Source: Mixophyes australis
Lineage: Eukaryota > Chordata > Amphibia > Anura > Limnodynastidae
Reading direction: 5' to 3'
Assembly (NCBI GenBank): GCA_036250195.1
Contig: JAVHZZ010000010.1
Coordinates: forward strand, 80,707,257 to 80,771,256
DNA: 64,000 nucleotides
In this document: one piece after another, positions 44,432 to 54,695 of the stretch
Position numbering within the stretch: position 1 is the stretch's first letter
How the letters are laid out: each line of letters begins with the position of its first letter
Notes under the pieces: model-generated
The model's database searches: none
Told to the model about the DNA's origin: nothing
Seen by the model: the letters and a program-made list of their open reading frames with translations, nothing else
Program-made: the position numbers and the translations under genes

Positions 44432-47400
44432 TTAAATCAAGGGGACAGTTGGAGTCTGGTGGTCGGGCTCCAGATGTTCTCCTTGGCACGGTGGGTTCCT
44501 TAATGAAGGGTTCTCCTCCTCTCTTCTGGAGAGTCCGTCCGCATTTGAGTGGTCTTTCCCCTTTTTGTGCGAGATAGTAAAGTTATAACCTTGTAATGCT
44601 AAACTCCACCGTAATAACCTCCCATTTTCCCCAGCAGATCTTTGTAACCAGTAAAGGGGGTTGTGGTCTGTAATTACTGTGAACTCTTGCCCATAAATGT
44701 AGGGTTGTAATTTCTTTAGGGCCCACACTATGGCCAGGCATTCTTTTTCAATGGTGGCATAGGCTACCTCTCTATCCACCAGCTTTCGGGATAAATAAAC
44801 TACTGGGTGCTCATGCCCATCCTCCCCCACTTGGCTGAGCACAGCACCGAGTCCACACCCTGAAGCATCTGTCTGTACCAGAAATCGTTTCTTGAAGTCT
44901 GGGGCTGCTAACACTGGGGACTGGGTCAATGCTGCCTTCAGAGCGTCAAAGGCTCCCTCGCACTCTGGGGTCCATTCTATACGTCTAGAGTATTTTTTCT
45001 TTGTCAAGTCAGTCAGGGGCCTGGCAACAGTGCTATACTGCGGCACAAATTTTCTGTAGTACCCTGCGATCCCGAGGAACGCTCGTACTTGCTTTTGGTT
45101 GGTGGGTCGGGGCCACTGAACAATGGCTTCTACTTTTGCCGGTTCAGGTCGTATGATTCCCCCACCAACACGGTGCCCCAAGTATTGCACTTCTGCCATG
45201 CCCATGAAGCATTTGTCTGGGCGAATGGTCAACCCTGCCTGCCTGATTCTCCTCAGGACCTCTGACACCTGCACTAAGTGATCCTCCCACGTCTGGCTGA
45301 AGATGGCAATGTCATCTAAGTAAGCCTGGGCAAATTCCTGACACCCCCCCAACAGGTCATCAACCATCCGTTGGAATGTGGCTGGAGCATTTTTCATCCC
45401 AAACGGCATTGTCGTACATTCAAACAATCCCAGTGGGGTTATAAAGGCTGACCGCTCCTGAGCCTCGGGGGTGAGGGGAATTTGCCAATAGCCCTTACTC
45501 AGATCCAAAGTTGACACAAACTTGGCTGCCCCTAGCCTGTCTAGTAGCTCATCTATTCGGGCCATGGGATAAGCATCAGTGGTGGTGACCTCATTTAGTT
45601 TACGGTAGTCCACGCAGAAGCGGGTGGTCCCATCCTTCTTCGGGACCAATACCACCCCTGCAGCCCATGGACTATTTGACTTCTTAATTACTCCTAAGGC
45701 CAGCATTTCCTCTATCTCCTTCCGTACTTGGGCCAGTACAGCGGGGGTCATGCGGTATGCTACCTGCCTTATGGGCTTCTCCTCCCCCGTGTCTACATGG
45801 TGGGTGGCTAGGTGGGTACGACCGGGCTTACAGGTAAATTGGGCCTGCTCCTTCTCCAGTACCTCCCTCATTTCCTGCCTCTGTCCCTCTCCTAGCTGCG
45901 TCCCCACTGTCACTGTCTCCACCCCCTTTTCCTCTCTCACCTCCCCTATCATCTCCAGTAGGGGGTCTACCTCTGTGGGACCCATGGGGGGACAACACAC
46001 CACCATTGCTGCCACTTGCCGTTCCACATAACCTTTTAGTCGATTGATGTGGAAGGTTTTCAGCCAGGTTTCCTCATCATCCAGCGCTACTACATAGTTA
46101 ACCGGCCCTACCTGCCTCACCACTTTGTATGGGCCATCCCAGGTGGCTTGAAGTTTATTCCGTCTCATTGGGATTAGCACCATCACCTTCTGTCCTGCGT
46201 TCAGCTTCCTATCCTGAGCGTGGGCATCGTACCACTCTTTTTGTCTTGCCTGGGCTCCTTTTAAATGGCCTTGCGCCAGCTGCGCTACTCTCTTCATCCT
46301 CTCCCTCATCTTCTCTACATATTTAAGGATAGGCTGCTCATTGGCCTGGAATGTTCCTTCCCAGCTCTCTCTAACCAGGTCTAGGGGGCCTCGTACCCTC
46401 CGGCCATACAGAAGTTCGAAAGGAGAGTATCCGGTGGACTCCTGGGGTACTTCCCTGTATGCAAACAGGAGCTGCTGCAGGGCCCTGTCCCAGTCTCTCC
46501 CTTCAGACTGTACATATGCCTTCAGGAGGTGTTTCAGCGTTCCATTGAAACGCTCACATAACTCATTGGTCTGGGGATGGTACGGGGTGGTTCGTAGGGG
46601 CTTAATGCCCCACTTTTCCCATAGGGTCTGGACTAGGTCCCCTTGGAATTGGGTCCCCTGGTCAGTAACCACTTCCCTGGGATATCCTACCCGGCTGAAA
46701 ATGTCCACCAGAGCCTGGGCCACATGCTCTGCGTCTATGGACGACAGGGCTACTGCCTCTGGGTATCTGGTGGCAAAGTCCACCAGGGTGAGGATGAATC
46801 TTTTTCCGGTGTAACTGGGGATGGCTAATGGACCTACGATATCTATAGCCACCCGGGCAAAGGGCTCCTCAATTATAGGCAGGGATTGTAGTGGAACTTT
46901 CTTAGGGGCTCTCCCTATTCTCTGACAGGTGTCACAGGAGGCTTTGTAACGTTTCACATCCTGGGTGACTTGAGGCCAGAAAAAAGTCCGCAACAACCGG
47001 GCCAACGTTTTTCTGGTCCCAAAGTGCCCCGCTGCTGGAATGTCATGGGCCAGCGCTAATAAATGGGTCCGGTAAGCCCATGGTACTACCAACTGCTTCA
47101 CTTCTGTCCCTGGGTCTTGATCTAGGGTGGGGGTGACTACCCTATATAACAGTCCTTTGTCCCACACTACTTTACTGCCTGCCACTTCCCCTCCCCCAGC
47201 GTCTGCTGCACTCCTCAGTTTGGCTAGGGATGGGTCAGTCTGTTGGGCCTTCCTAAATTCCCTTCTGTCCTCCTCCCCCAAATCAATTTCTGGTACAACA
47301 TCAGATATTTCTGGGTTACTCACCAACGGTGCTGCCTCTGGCTCCTTGGTTCTGGTTGCCGGGGTTAATCTTGGTGGTCTCCTTGGCGTTGCGGCTTCTT

Positions 47401-49057
47401 GTGCTGCTGTGGCTTGTGCTCGGCTCTGGCTGCGGGTCACAGCTTGCACAAAGTGAGTGACCAATCCCTGGCCCAAATCATTCCCCAAAATCACTTTTGC
47501 TGGTAGTCCATCCAGAATGCCCACCTCCACCATTCCAAATCCCGCCCCCCAATCCAAATGTACCCGGGCCACCTGAATATCTGCAAGATGGCCCCCCACC
47601 GTGGAAATCCAGACCTGCTGTCCCTCCATAACTTGGGATCTTTTAATTATATCAGGCTCCACCAGGGTCAGGGATGCTCCTGAGTCTCTCAACCCCTGGA
47701 CCTTGCAGTCCCCCACCCACACGTCCTGTAGATGACCCTGCATATTCCTAGGGCTCTGCCTCCCCTTCCCCAAAATCAGGTTCACCACATACACCCCGTC
47801 CCTTGCCTCTGGCACATCAGGACAGGGTGGCTCGGCCTCAATGCCGATTTCAAAATCTACTGGGGCATACTGTACAGCGGCCACTGGTGCAGCTCTGGCT
47901 CCTGGGATCGGACTTCTGGTACGGGGGCAATCTCTCTGGAAGTGCCCCACCTGGTTGCACCGAAAGCACCTCTTTGGATTCAGGTCCCAGGGTCTGGATC
48001 GGGCTGGTTCATCTCTTGGATTCCGGGCAGAGTTCTCTCTAATAAAGGGGGCTCCCGGTGTCACTAGACCTGCTGGAATTGTTCGGCTCCCCCTCCCTGC
48101 AGCTGCTTGACTAGGCATACTAGGGGCTCTCCATCTTGGTCGACTCACCACATACTCATCAGCTAGCCCTGCTGCCTCCTCCAGGGTCTCAGGTTTTCTG
48201 TCCGCCAGCCATTCCCGGATCTCTGGGGCCATTTTTAGAGTCAGCTGCTCCAGCATAATGAGCTCTTTAATTTGCTTAGCGGAGCGGGCCCCTTTCCCTT
48301 CCATCCATTTCTCGCAGGCCCTCTGTAGCTGGCTGGCAAATTCCTGGTGCGACTGTGACCCTCCTTTATTCAAAGTCCTGAACTTGTATCTGTAGGTCTC
48401 TGCATTTAACTGGAATTTTACCATCAGTGCCTTTTTCACTGTACCATAATCCCCACATTCGTGAGGGCTTAGAGCCTGGTAAGCTTCCAGCGCTCTCCCA
48501 GTCAGGCTGGGTCCCAGATATTTGGACCACTCTTCCTCCTCAATCCCATGGACTCCCATCAAGTTTTCAAAAACCTGGAGATGGGTATCAATGTCTGTGT
48601 CTGCCTCTTTAAAAATTGGGACTCCACTATATCCCAGCTGAGGTCTCAACCGGGCCTCTCCCCGACCTTCTACTCTCTGAATCTGGGGTACCTCATATGC
48701 TACCCCCAACATTGCTTGGAGTACGGCTGCCCTTTCATGCAGGGTTGCCCTTTCCCCCAGTGCTGTCAGCCAATCTTGCAGCACTGCTGGAGTGCCGGAC
48801 GGTGGTCTGGGTTGTGTCCCACTAGGGGGTCTCTGTGGCTGGTCTTTGGCCTCCTCCTCTTCCACCTCTGACTCTTCCATCTCCTCAGGGTGGGCCTTTT
48901 CCCATTCCATTAGTTTGGCCACCAGAACTTCACGCACGTCTGTGTCATCAAAGTCCACCCCTTTGGTTCTGCAGAACCCCTGCAAGTGTTGTTTCCTTGC
49001 TTTCATATAGAATCTCTCTGTGGCTTTTAAGCTGATCTGCTCTGCTTCTGTGGCCAT
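44432..49057 (-). CDS. Gag-Pol polyprotein of Gmr1-like retrotransposon (1541 aa, integrase before RT)
   Basis: The ATG at 49055-49057 (MATEAEQISL) is chosen because the open frame upstream lacks another ATG. Order of domains: acidic and Pro-rich N-terminus. SCAN-like capsid segment at about 221-305 (FASQLQRACEKWMEG, KQIKELIMLEQLTLKMAPEI). CCHC zinc knuckle 364-377 (CFRCNQVGHFQRDC). Retropepsin with DSGA (D458). Integrase with HHCC zinc site (H671, H678, C708, C711), catalytic D739, D799 and E835, and a GPY module (about 972-991). RT with VDYRKLN, LDLSKGYWQI and YLDD (1246-1249). RNase H with D1397, E1438 and D1464. All catalytic residues are present in one uninterrupted frame. There is no gag-pol frameshift or stop, so Gag and Pol would be made as one chain. 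No env is seen. Confidence 0.95.
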   Translation of the reverse strand: MATEAEQISLKATERFYMKARKQHLQGFCRTKGVDFDDTDVREVLVAKLMEWEKAHPEEMEESEVEEEEAKDQPQRPPSGTQPRPPSGTPAVLQDWLTALGERATLHERAAVLQAMLGVAYEVPQIQRVEGRGEARLRPQLGYSGVPIFKEADTDIDTHLQVFENLMGVHGIEEEEWSKYLGPSLTGRALEAYQALSPHECGDYGTVKKALMVKFQLNAETYRYKFRTLNKGGSQSHQEFASQLQRACEKWMEGKGARSAKQIKELIMLEQLTLKMAPEIREWLADRKPETLEEAAGLADEYVVSRPRWRAPSMPSQAAAGRGSRTIPAGLVTPGAPFIRENSARNPRDEPARSRPWDLNPKRCFRCNQVGHFQRDCPRTRSPIPGARAAPVAAVQYAPVDFEIGIEAEPPCPDVPEARDGVYVVNLILGKGRQSPRNMQGHLQDVWVGDCKVQGLRDSGASLTLVEPDIIKRSQVMEGQQVWISTVGGHLADIQVARVHLDWGAGFGMVEVGILDGLPAKVILGNDLGQGLVTHFVQAVTRSQSRAQATAAQEAATPRRPPRLTPATRTKEPEAAPLVSNPEISDVVPEIDLGEEDRREFRKAQQTDPSLAKLRSAADAGGGEVAGSKVVWDKGLLYRVVTPTLDQDPGTEVKQLVVPWAYRTHLLALAHDIPAAGHFGTRKTLARLLRTFFWPQVTQDVKRYKASCDTCQRIGRAPKKVPLQSLPIIEEPFARVAIDIVGPLAIPSYTGKRFILTLVDFATRYPEAVALSSIDAEHVAQALVDIFSRVGYPREVVTDQGTQFQGDLVQTLWEKWGIKPLRTTPYHPQTNELCERFNGTLKHLLKAYVQSEGRDWDRALQQLLFAYREVPQESTGYSPFELLYGRRVRGPLDLVRESWEGTFQANEQPILKYVEKMRERMKRVAQLAQGHLKGAQARQKEWYDAHAQDRKLNAGQKVMVLIPMRRNKLQATWDGPYKVVRQVGPVNYVVALDDEETWLKTFHINRLKGYVERQVAAMVVCCPPMGPTEVDPLLEMIGEVREEKGVETVTVGTQLGEGQRQEMREVLEKEQAQFTCKPGRTHLATHHVDTGEEKPIRQVAYRMTPAVLAQVRKEIEEMLALGVIKKSNSPWAAGVVLVPKKDGTTRFCVDYRKLNEVTTTDAYPMARIDELLDRLGAAKFVSTLDLSKGYWQIPLTPEAQERSAFITPLGLFECTTMPFGMKNAPATFQRMVDDLLGGCQEFAQAYLDDIAIFSQTWEDHLVQVSEVLRRIRQAGLTIRPDKCFMGMAEVQYLGHRVGGGIIRPEPAKVEAIVQWPRPTNQKQVRAFLGIAGYYRKFVPQYSTVARPLTDLTKKKYSRRIEWTPECEGAFDALKAALTQSPVLAAPDFKKRFLVQTDASGCGLGAVLSQVGEDGHEHPVVYLSRKLVDREVAYATIEKECLAIVWALKKLQPYIYGQEFTVITDHNPLYWLQRSAGENGRLLRWSLALQGYNFTISHKKGKDHSNADGLSRREEENPSLRNPPCQGEHLEPDHQTPTVPLI

Positions 49058-49202
49058 TCCTGCTGACTTCCTAGCTAGGGTTTTTTTTTTTTTTTTTTTT
49101 ACTAACACTGGTGCTGACAGACTGTTGCCTTGTGTCCTTACAGAGCCTGACCGTATCTGGATACGAGTCCCTGCGCTCTACCCAAACGTTGGGACGGTGT
49201 GA

Positions 49203-49220
49203 CCCCACTGCTTGCCACCA
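49203..49220 (-). other. Primer binding site of the Gmr1-like element
   Basis: On the minus strand TGGTGGCAAGCAGTGGGG begins 4 bp after the 5' LTR. TGG is complementary to a tRNA CCA end, so the primer would end GCTTGCCACCA. The tRNA species was not identified. Confidence 0.65.
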
Positions 49221-49224
49221 AAAT

Positions 49225-50287
49225 TGTGAGGACACCGGGGTTATTACCAAAGCTCTCTAGATACCCGGTCCTCTAGGTTCACAGGTCACACAGGTAAGGA
49301 GACAGGAAAGAAATAATAATCCCTTTTATTAAACAAAGTGCACACACTTAGTAAAATACAACAGTGCTCCCCAAGGAGAAACTTGTTCCCCCCGCCAAAT
49401 ATATCAAGTGTCAGAAAATCACCAGTGCAAGTAAAACTCCCCAACAAAATCCCCAGCAGGTTACCTCCAAGCACAGAGTCCTAGCAGGCCCAAACTCCTG
49501 GTAATAAAATCCACAGCTGACAATCCAAGTGGGCCAGGGTTTCTGATCCTTAAGGTGGGTCTGTGTATCTTGCTGATCCCAGCCGCTCGGCCAACTCTCC
49601 ACCAGCTTGGTGGGACCCTGGGTATCAGTCTCCCTACGGATGTAGGCTCACCAATTCCCCAGAATCTGCGAGTGTCTCCCGATGGAGTGGTAACAGAATC
49701 AGTCCTAGAGGTACACTGTCCGATCTCTGTCAAGAAGCTCCTGCCTCAAGCATTCCTTTAAGGCCCTGCGAGAATACGGTTACTCTCTAACAGGTCCTTG
49801 CTGTCTCCAGATTCTCCAACAACAACCCCCATCCCCCAGACAGCTCCTTTTTGGTCCCTTCTCACCACCCCCCCCCACTCACTGTCCTCTTGTGATTGGT
49901 GGTGTGAAGAGTTTGGGTGGTAACCGGGGTGGAAATAGTGCATGACATCAGTGGTCACCCCTTGCTGTGATGGTGCCATTCAGACTGTGTTGCAGACTTG
50001 CTAGAACAATAGTTAGCAAACAGGGAGAGACCCCCTACTGATTTTAGATAAGGTCCTGACCCTCCTTTTTTTAACCCGTTCCACTACTTTTTGATGTCAC
50101 AGGGTCCACAGCTGATTCACACTTCCTGTGAGCTGCCTCTCCCCTCCCTCTCTGGACACCACAGTAATAATAGATCTGGCCACCGGGCGGCATTTAATAA
50201 CAGAGTGGGCCATGGTTGTTCAATTGGCCCACTGAGGACAGACCGGGTTGGCACGATATTCTCAATATAAGGCCCGGGTCTGTCACA
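49225..50287 (-). repeat. 5' LTR of the Gmr1-like element
   Basis: Upstream LTR in the minus orientation, 1,063 bp, same ends as the 43356 copy. It is expected to hold the promoter for the gag-pol transcript; no TATA box was assigned with confidence. Confidence 0.95.
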
Positions 50288-50292
50288 GGTTA

Positions 50293-51240
50293 TAATTATT
50301 ATATATATATTTTTTTTAAATTTTTTTATTATTTTTTACTTTTTTTTTATTTTTTAAAAACTTGGGAATAATGGGGAAATAACTATGCCCTTAGAAGCAC
50401 AGAGCACAGGACACAGCACCACTGGACTGAACAGGACCCAGCAGCACTACGGAACTCAGCAGGACAGAGCACAGGACACAGCACCACTGGACTGATACTG
50501 CAGAATGTGTGAACTTTGTAATATTGCAGTACCAATGGACTTATACTGCTGGATTGGTTTTGCAAATTTGGTTATAATTATATATATTTTTTTTTTAATT
50601 TTTAATTGTAATTTTTTTTTTACTTTTTTTTTATTTTTTAAAAACTTGGGAATAATGGGGAAATAACTATGCCCTTAGAAGCACAGAGCACAGGACACAG
50701 CACCACTGGACTGAACAGGACACGGCACAGGACCCAGCAGCTCTACGGAACTCAGCAGGACAGAGCACAGGACACAGCACCACTGGACTGATACTGCAGA
50801 ATGTGTAAACTTTGTAATATTGCAGTACCACTGGACTTTTACTGCTGAATGTGTGAACTTGGTAATATTGCAGTACCAATGGGCTTATACTGCAGGATTG
50901 GTTGTGCAAATTTTGTGGTAATTAAAAAAAATTAAATTAGTTTTTGGTATTTTTTTAAATAACTTTTTATTTTTTTAAACACAGGGGAATATTGGGGAAA
51001 TAACTATGCCCTTAGAAGCACAGAGCACAGGACACAGCACCACTGGACTGAACAGGACACAGCACTGGACCCAGCAGCACCACTGACCTCAGAAGGACAG
51101 AGCACAGCACACAGCACCACTGGACTGATACTGCAGAACACAGCACAGCACAGCACAGCACAGCACAGCACAGCACAGAACTAAACAGCACAGCACGAGA
51201 TCTACCAGGACAGAGGACCACCTAACACACCCTCCCTCTA
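50293..51240. repeat. Tandem 5' region of hAT transposon 2, about 280-340-bp units
   Basis: Three consecutive units each contain AACTTGGGAATAATGGGGAA, AACTATGCCCTTAGAAGCAC and AGCACCACTGGACTGA. GATACTGCAGAATGTGTGAA also recurs at 43276, so the array continued left of the LTR insertion. T/A-rich spacers separate units. The last unit ends in a (CAGCA)n-like run at 51136-51178. It may supply promoter or spacing sequence for the transposase. Confidence 0.75.
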
Positions 51241-51457
51241 CCCTGATCAATGCCCGAGTGAAGATGGCGGCGACTAGCGGGGAATTTATAGGATCCGAGT
51301 ATCGCGAGATCCGACAACGGGATTATGAGTCAGAGCCTCAGTTTCAGATTTGAATTTGGCGCCAATACCCGGATCTGTCTCGGATCCGACTCGGATCGGC
51401 AACGTTCGGGTGGGCTCGGATTTCATAAATCCGAGTGCGCTCATCCCTAATTGTAAC

Positions 51458-52477
51458 TGGAGAGATTTTACACGGTCGAAATTGACATGTGCCGCCCATA
51501 CAGCCTGTGGACATTGAGGTATGTCCATTATCTAGTAAGTCTAGGTTTACTCCGTGCCTCTTATCTCATCGGAATTCTCGCATCGCTCTAACTTGTATTA
51601 GTGTTGCTTAAAAAATGACTGCCACCGATTATAAAGACTACATACAGCACATATGCTATGACATACTTGAGAACAGTATATAATGATACATATGTCGAAC
51701 ACAAAGAGCAGGTAGTAATCACATTCACCTCAGCAGCAATCTCTTGCACTATTTATTTTTTTTATATAGCACCATCAATTATGCATCTCTGTATAATGAA
51801 TATTTACTATTCACATCAGTCACTGCCCTAATGGAGCTTACAGTCTAAATTCCCTAACACGCACACAAGCGCGCACACTAGGGTTAATTTTGTCAGCAGC
51901 CAAATAACCTACCAGTATGTTTTTTGAGTGGGTGAGGAAAAGCCACGCACACTCAGGGAGAACATAGAGAACTTCACACATATAAGGCACTGGTTGGGAA
52001 ACATACTCATGACCCTGCCGTACCACCCACTTGCACTTCAGTATTTATGTTTTAGTTTAAGGCTACTTGTTTCTATGAGTGGAACCACAAAGACCGCTGA
52101 TGCCAAAGGGCCTTGCTGGAATGTTTCTATAGCAAAAATAGCCACACTTATAGATATGAGCAATATACCTGTCCGAATGTAATACTACAGTAATATAAAG
52201 TACAGTAAGGTGGTGCTTTTTATTTTCTATTATCACAATTTTACAGGTGTCACTCCCCCAACATCACTTACTTTGCTTTGGTGTTCATAGAAGAGGTCGT
52301 AGAGGGTTACTCAGCTCAGTCAGTCACACAGTGCAGCACTACGTGAGTGGTAGTTTACTCTTCTGCCCTGTGTTGGCCAGTGTTTAGAAGGTAATGTGGG
52401 GTTGGTAGACACCCTTGCTGACTGCTCCCTCTGCTCAGGTCAGGAGTTTGTGAGCACAGGCAGGCCATGATGACTGT
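51458..52477. other. Duplicated flank block split by a SINE
   Basis: Sequence at 51690-51750 and 52040-52130 corresponds to 20290-20420. Between them, 51751-52030 (minus) is a diverged copy of the tRNA-derived SINE seen at 7485-7833 (TTACAGTCTAAATTCCCTAA, TAGGGTTAATTTTGTCAGCA). No gene is present. Confidence 0.55.
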
Positions 52478-52776
52478 GGGCCTAATTCATTAAGGAAAGT
52501 TAAGCAAAAAATTGAGTAAGTTTTCTTACTCAAGTTTTCTGGACAAAAAAGGGTGCAAATTAGTTTTATTTTGCACATATGGAAAATACTGTCTTTTTTT
52601 TCACTTGGCACACAAATACTTGATAGCTTATTTGTCCACTGAAATTGAAAGTTGATCTAGGACATGCCCTACCCCAATTATAAATCTGCCATCACATTTT
52701 AAATTTAACTCCCCCTCCAATGCAACATGGTTGTGCCTTACTTACTTTTGCTTAACTTTCCGTAATTAATCCGGCT
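52478..52776. mobile_element. GGGCCTGATTCATTAAGG-family MITE
   Basis: Starts GGGCCTAATTCATTAAGGAA and ends TTAACTTTCCGTAATTAATC. Internally GTGCAAATTAGTTTTATTTT. A diverged copy. Confidence 0.65.
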
Positions 52777-53359
52777 CTGTGTCTCCTACACTGCTAATTA
52801 CCACTGAGTAGACCACGCTGGGTACCGCTGCTAAGTAACACTACAGTCTCTGCGCCGGTAGTAGGAACTCAGGTGTGGTTATGTCTGATAATGACTGCCG
52901 GGAGTATTCAGCTGTTTTGCTCTTGTGTTCTAACTGTGTGGTAATACTGAGTGACTGTTTGGAGGCTGTGTGACGAGATGGAGGTGTCAGAACATTGAAA
53001 TTAGGGGTTTCAGCCAAACTGCGTTTTACAATGCTTGGATTGTGTTAAGTTAACCATGTGTGTATATATTTTATGTCCACTGTACAATTCTTAAAGGTTG
53101 ACAAGTGGGATTGCACACACTGCCACTATTATATAAATATGACTTTTGTTTGTTTAGTTAGTTGTGTATTATGCTTTTGTGCCATGCGTCTATATGCCGG
53201 TCTGGGGGCTGACCCTGGTAAGCGAATTTCAAGTATTAATACTGAATGAAATAAACATAATTCCAAGAAGTAATAGAACTCCTTATTATTGTCAAATATA
53301 CTCTTGGGTATGTGTGGCTTCCTAGAGTATGTCTATAAAGTATAATGGAATTTTATTGT
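52777..53359. other. Intergenic, nothing recognised
   Basis: The frame at 53058-53249 has no recognisable domain. No other feature. Confidence 0.4.
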
Positions 53360-53367
53360 GTCTAGAG

Positions 53368-53715
53368 CAGTATTGGCTAACCTGTGACACTCCAGGTGTT
53401 GTGAAACTACAAGTCCCAGCATACTTTGCTAATATATAGCAGCTTATTGCTGGAACGGTATGCTGGGACTTGTAGCTTCACAACACCTGGAGTGTCACAG
53501 GTTAGCCCAGGGTTTCCCAAACCCAGTCCTCAGGGATCCCCAACAGTGCAGGTTTTCCATATCTCCTTGCTGGAGCACAGGTGTATTCATTACTGACTGA
53601 CACATTGTAACAGATCCACAGGTGGTCCTAATTATGTCACATGTGATCCGGAAAACCTGCACTGTTGGGGAGCCCTGAGGACTGGGTTTGGGAAATCCTG
53701 GGTTAGCCAACACTG
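53368..53715. mobile_element. Palindromic hAT MITE (outer), host of another MITE
   Basis: Ends CAGTATTGGCTAACCTGTG and GGTTAGCCAACACTG; flanks GTCTAGAG (53360-53367) and GTCTAAAG (53716-53723) match 7 of 8. Arms ACTACAAGTCCCAGCATAC and GTATGCTGGGACTTGTAG form a long hairpin. It is interrupted in its right arm by 53508-53700. Confidence 0.85.
53508..53700. mobile_element. Palindromic hAT MITE (inner), CAGGGTTTCCCAAACC ends
   Basis: The 193-bp element starts CAGGGTTTCCCAAACCCAGT and ends ACTGGGTTTGGGAAATCCTG. The exact 8-bp duplication GGTTAGCC lies at 53500-53507 and 53701-53708 and is formed from the outer element's own arm. Confidence 0.9.
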
Positions 53716-53723
53716 GTCTAAAG

Positions 53724-54695
53724 AATAGCCATCTGGTAATTGTACATTATGTGGTCCACCACATAAGTGCAGACTCACAGGTTGGGTGGGGGCTCAAGGT
53801 GCACATAGTCCAGGGGAGAGATCATATTATATACCACTGCTCATGACATGCTCCTTTGTGAACATACAAACACTCCAGAATTCGCATAAACACATCACAA
53901 ACAAATCCCCATTTTCTTATATTTTGGCTCTTCCAGAGTTGGTACTATAATGAACTCATGTGCTCTGGCTTCATTAATGAATACTGATAGAGAATAACGT
54001 AACATTTATTGAAGACCCACTTTGTTTACAATGAAAAGCAATAAACAAAGAATGGTTTACTTAATTATGAGAATAATCATACAATAATCATATGAAGAAT
54101 ACAATGTTCTAATACTTGGTCATCAAATGCAATCAGATATCAATAACACAACACTGTTACAAAGAGTATTCTAGTATATGTGCTGTCTCTAGTATAATAT
54201 TATTCTGTCTAAATATAATGCTACCTAGAAATCAGCTGAGTGACACCATTTAGTATTCTGTGTCAGATACAATGGGCCTGATTCATTGAGAAGCATAAAT
54301 GGTGATACATTGAGTATTGTGTGAAAAAATTACTAATCGCATGTCCAGAAACAAACCATACACTGGACACTGCAGCAAAGTCCAATTCATCATTAAGCTG
54401 AAAGGACCCTTACTGAAGCCTATGATTTCAGGACCGGAAAGGGGAGGAGATTCAAGCTTTGGGCATATCTAAAGTACGTGATTTTCAGTCGTATCACTTG
54501 CAGCAGCTACAGGTCTGGTGTAGGTGATAATTAGTAGTGATGATGGCTGTGTATGCATGCTACAACGTGTGTTTGCAATCAGGAGCAACTTATAAAATGT
54601 TTCTTATGTACAGTAGCCATTAATAACATCATAATAAATGTATTTTATGGGGGGGTGCTGTTTTTATTTTTTAATGTTTTATCATTAATGACTAT
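53724..54695 (-). other. 3' flank of IFITM gene B, duplicated at gene A
   Basis: Blocks near 53990-54110 and 54600-54690 correspond to 6535-6660 and 4105-4200 beside gene A. No coding sequence. Confidence 0.5.

Larger units (their letters stand above)
43356..50287 (-). mobile_element. Gmr1-like Ty3/gypsy LTR retrotransposon, complete
   Basis: The 6,932-bp element has two 1,063-bp LTRs with TG...CA ends and an exact 5-bp target duplication GGTTA (43351-43355 and 50288-50292). It is inserted in the 5' region of hAT transposon 2. A single gag-pol frame is intact. A primer-binding-like site and a purine-rich tract are in place. Three differences between the LTRs indicate a very recent insertion. 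The domain order gag-PR-INT-RT-RNase H is that described for Gmr1-like elements of deuterostomes. Confidence 0.95.
36358..51449 (-). mobile_element. Large hAT transposon 2 with transposase and a nested LTR retrotransposon
   Basis: Ends are TAGGGATGTGCACCGG and, inverted, TAGGGATGAGCGCACTC. The exact 8-bp duplication ATTGTAAC is at 36350-36357 and 51450-51457. Total span is 15,092 bp. Removing the inserted retrotransposon and its 5-bp duplication leaves about 8.15 kb, long for a hAT element. Subterminal regions are dense in TTCGGAT / ATCCGAG motifs on both sides, as expected for transposase binding. Layout on the minus strand: tandem 5' region (50288-51240), N-terminal segment (42898-43260), transposase (40262-42889), then arrays (39760 down to 36668). 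The TAGGGATG terminus resembles Ac-type hAT ends. Confidence 0.92.

Noticed and set aside
45624..46031. Plus-strand frames opposite the gag-pol gene
   Set aside because: Shadows of the minus-strand polyprotein with no independent domain.
49058..49108. Gag-pol start at 49108
   Set aside because: That codon is GTG and the segment is a Lys run encoded by an A/T homopolymer; the ATG at 49055-49057 fits better.
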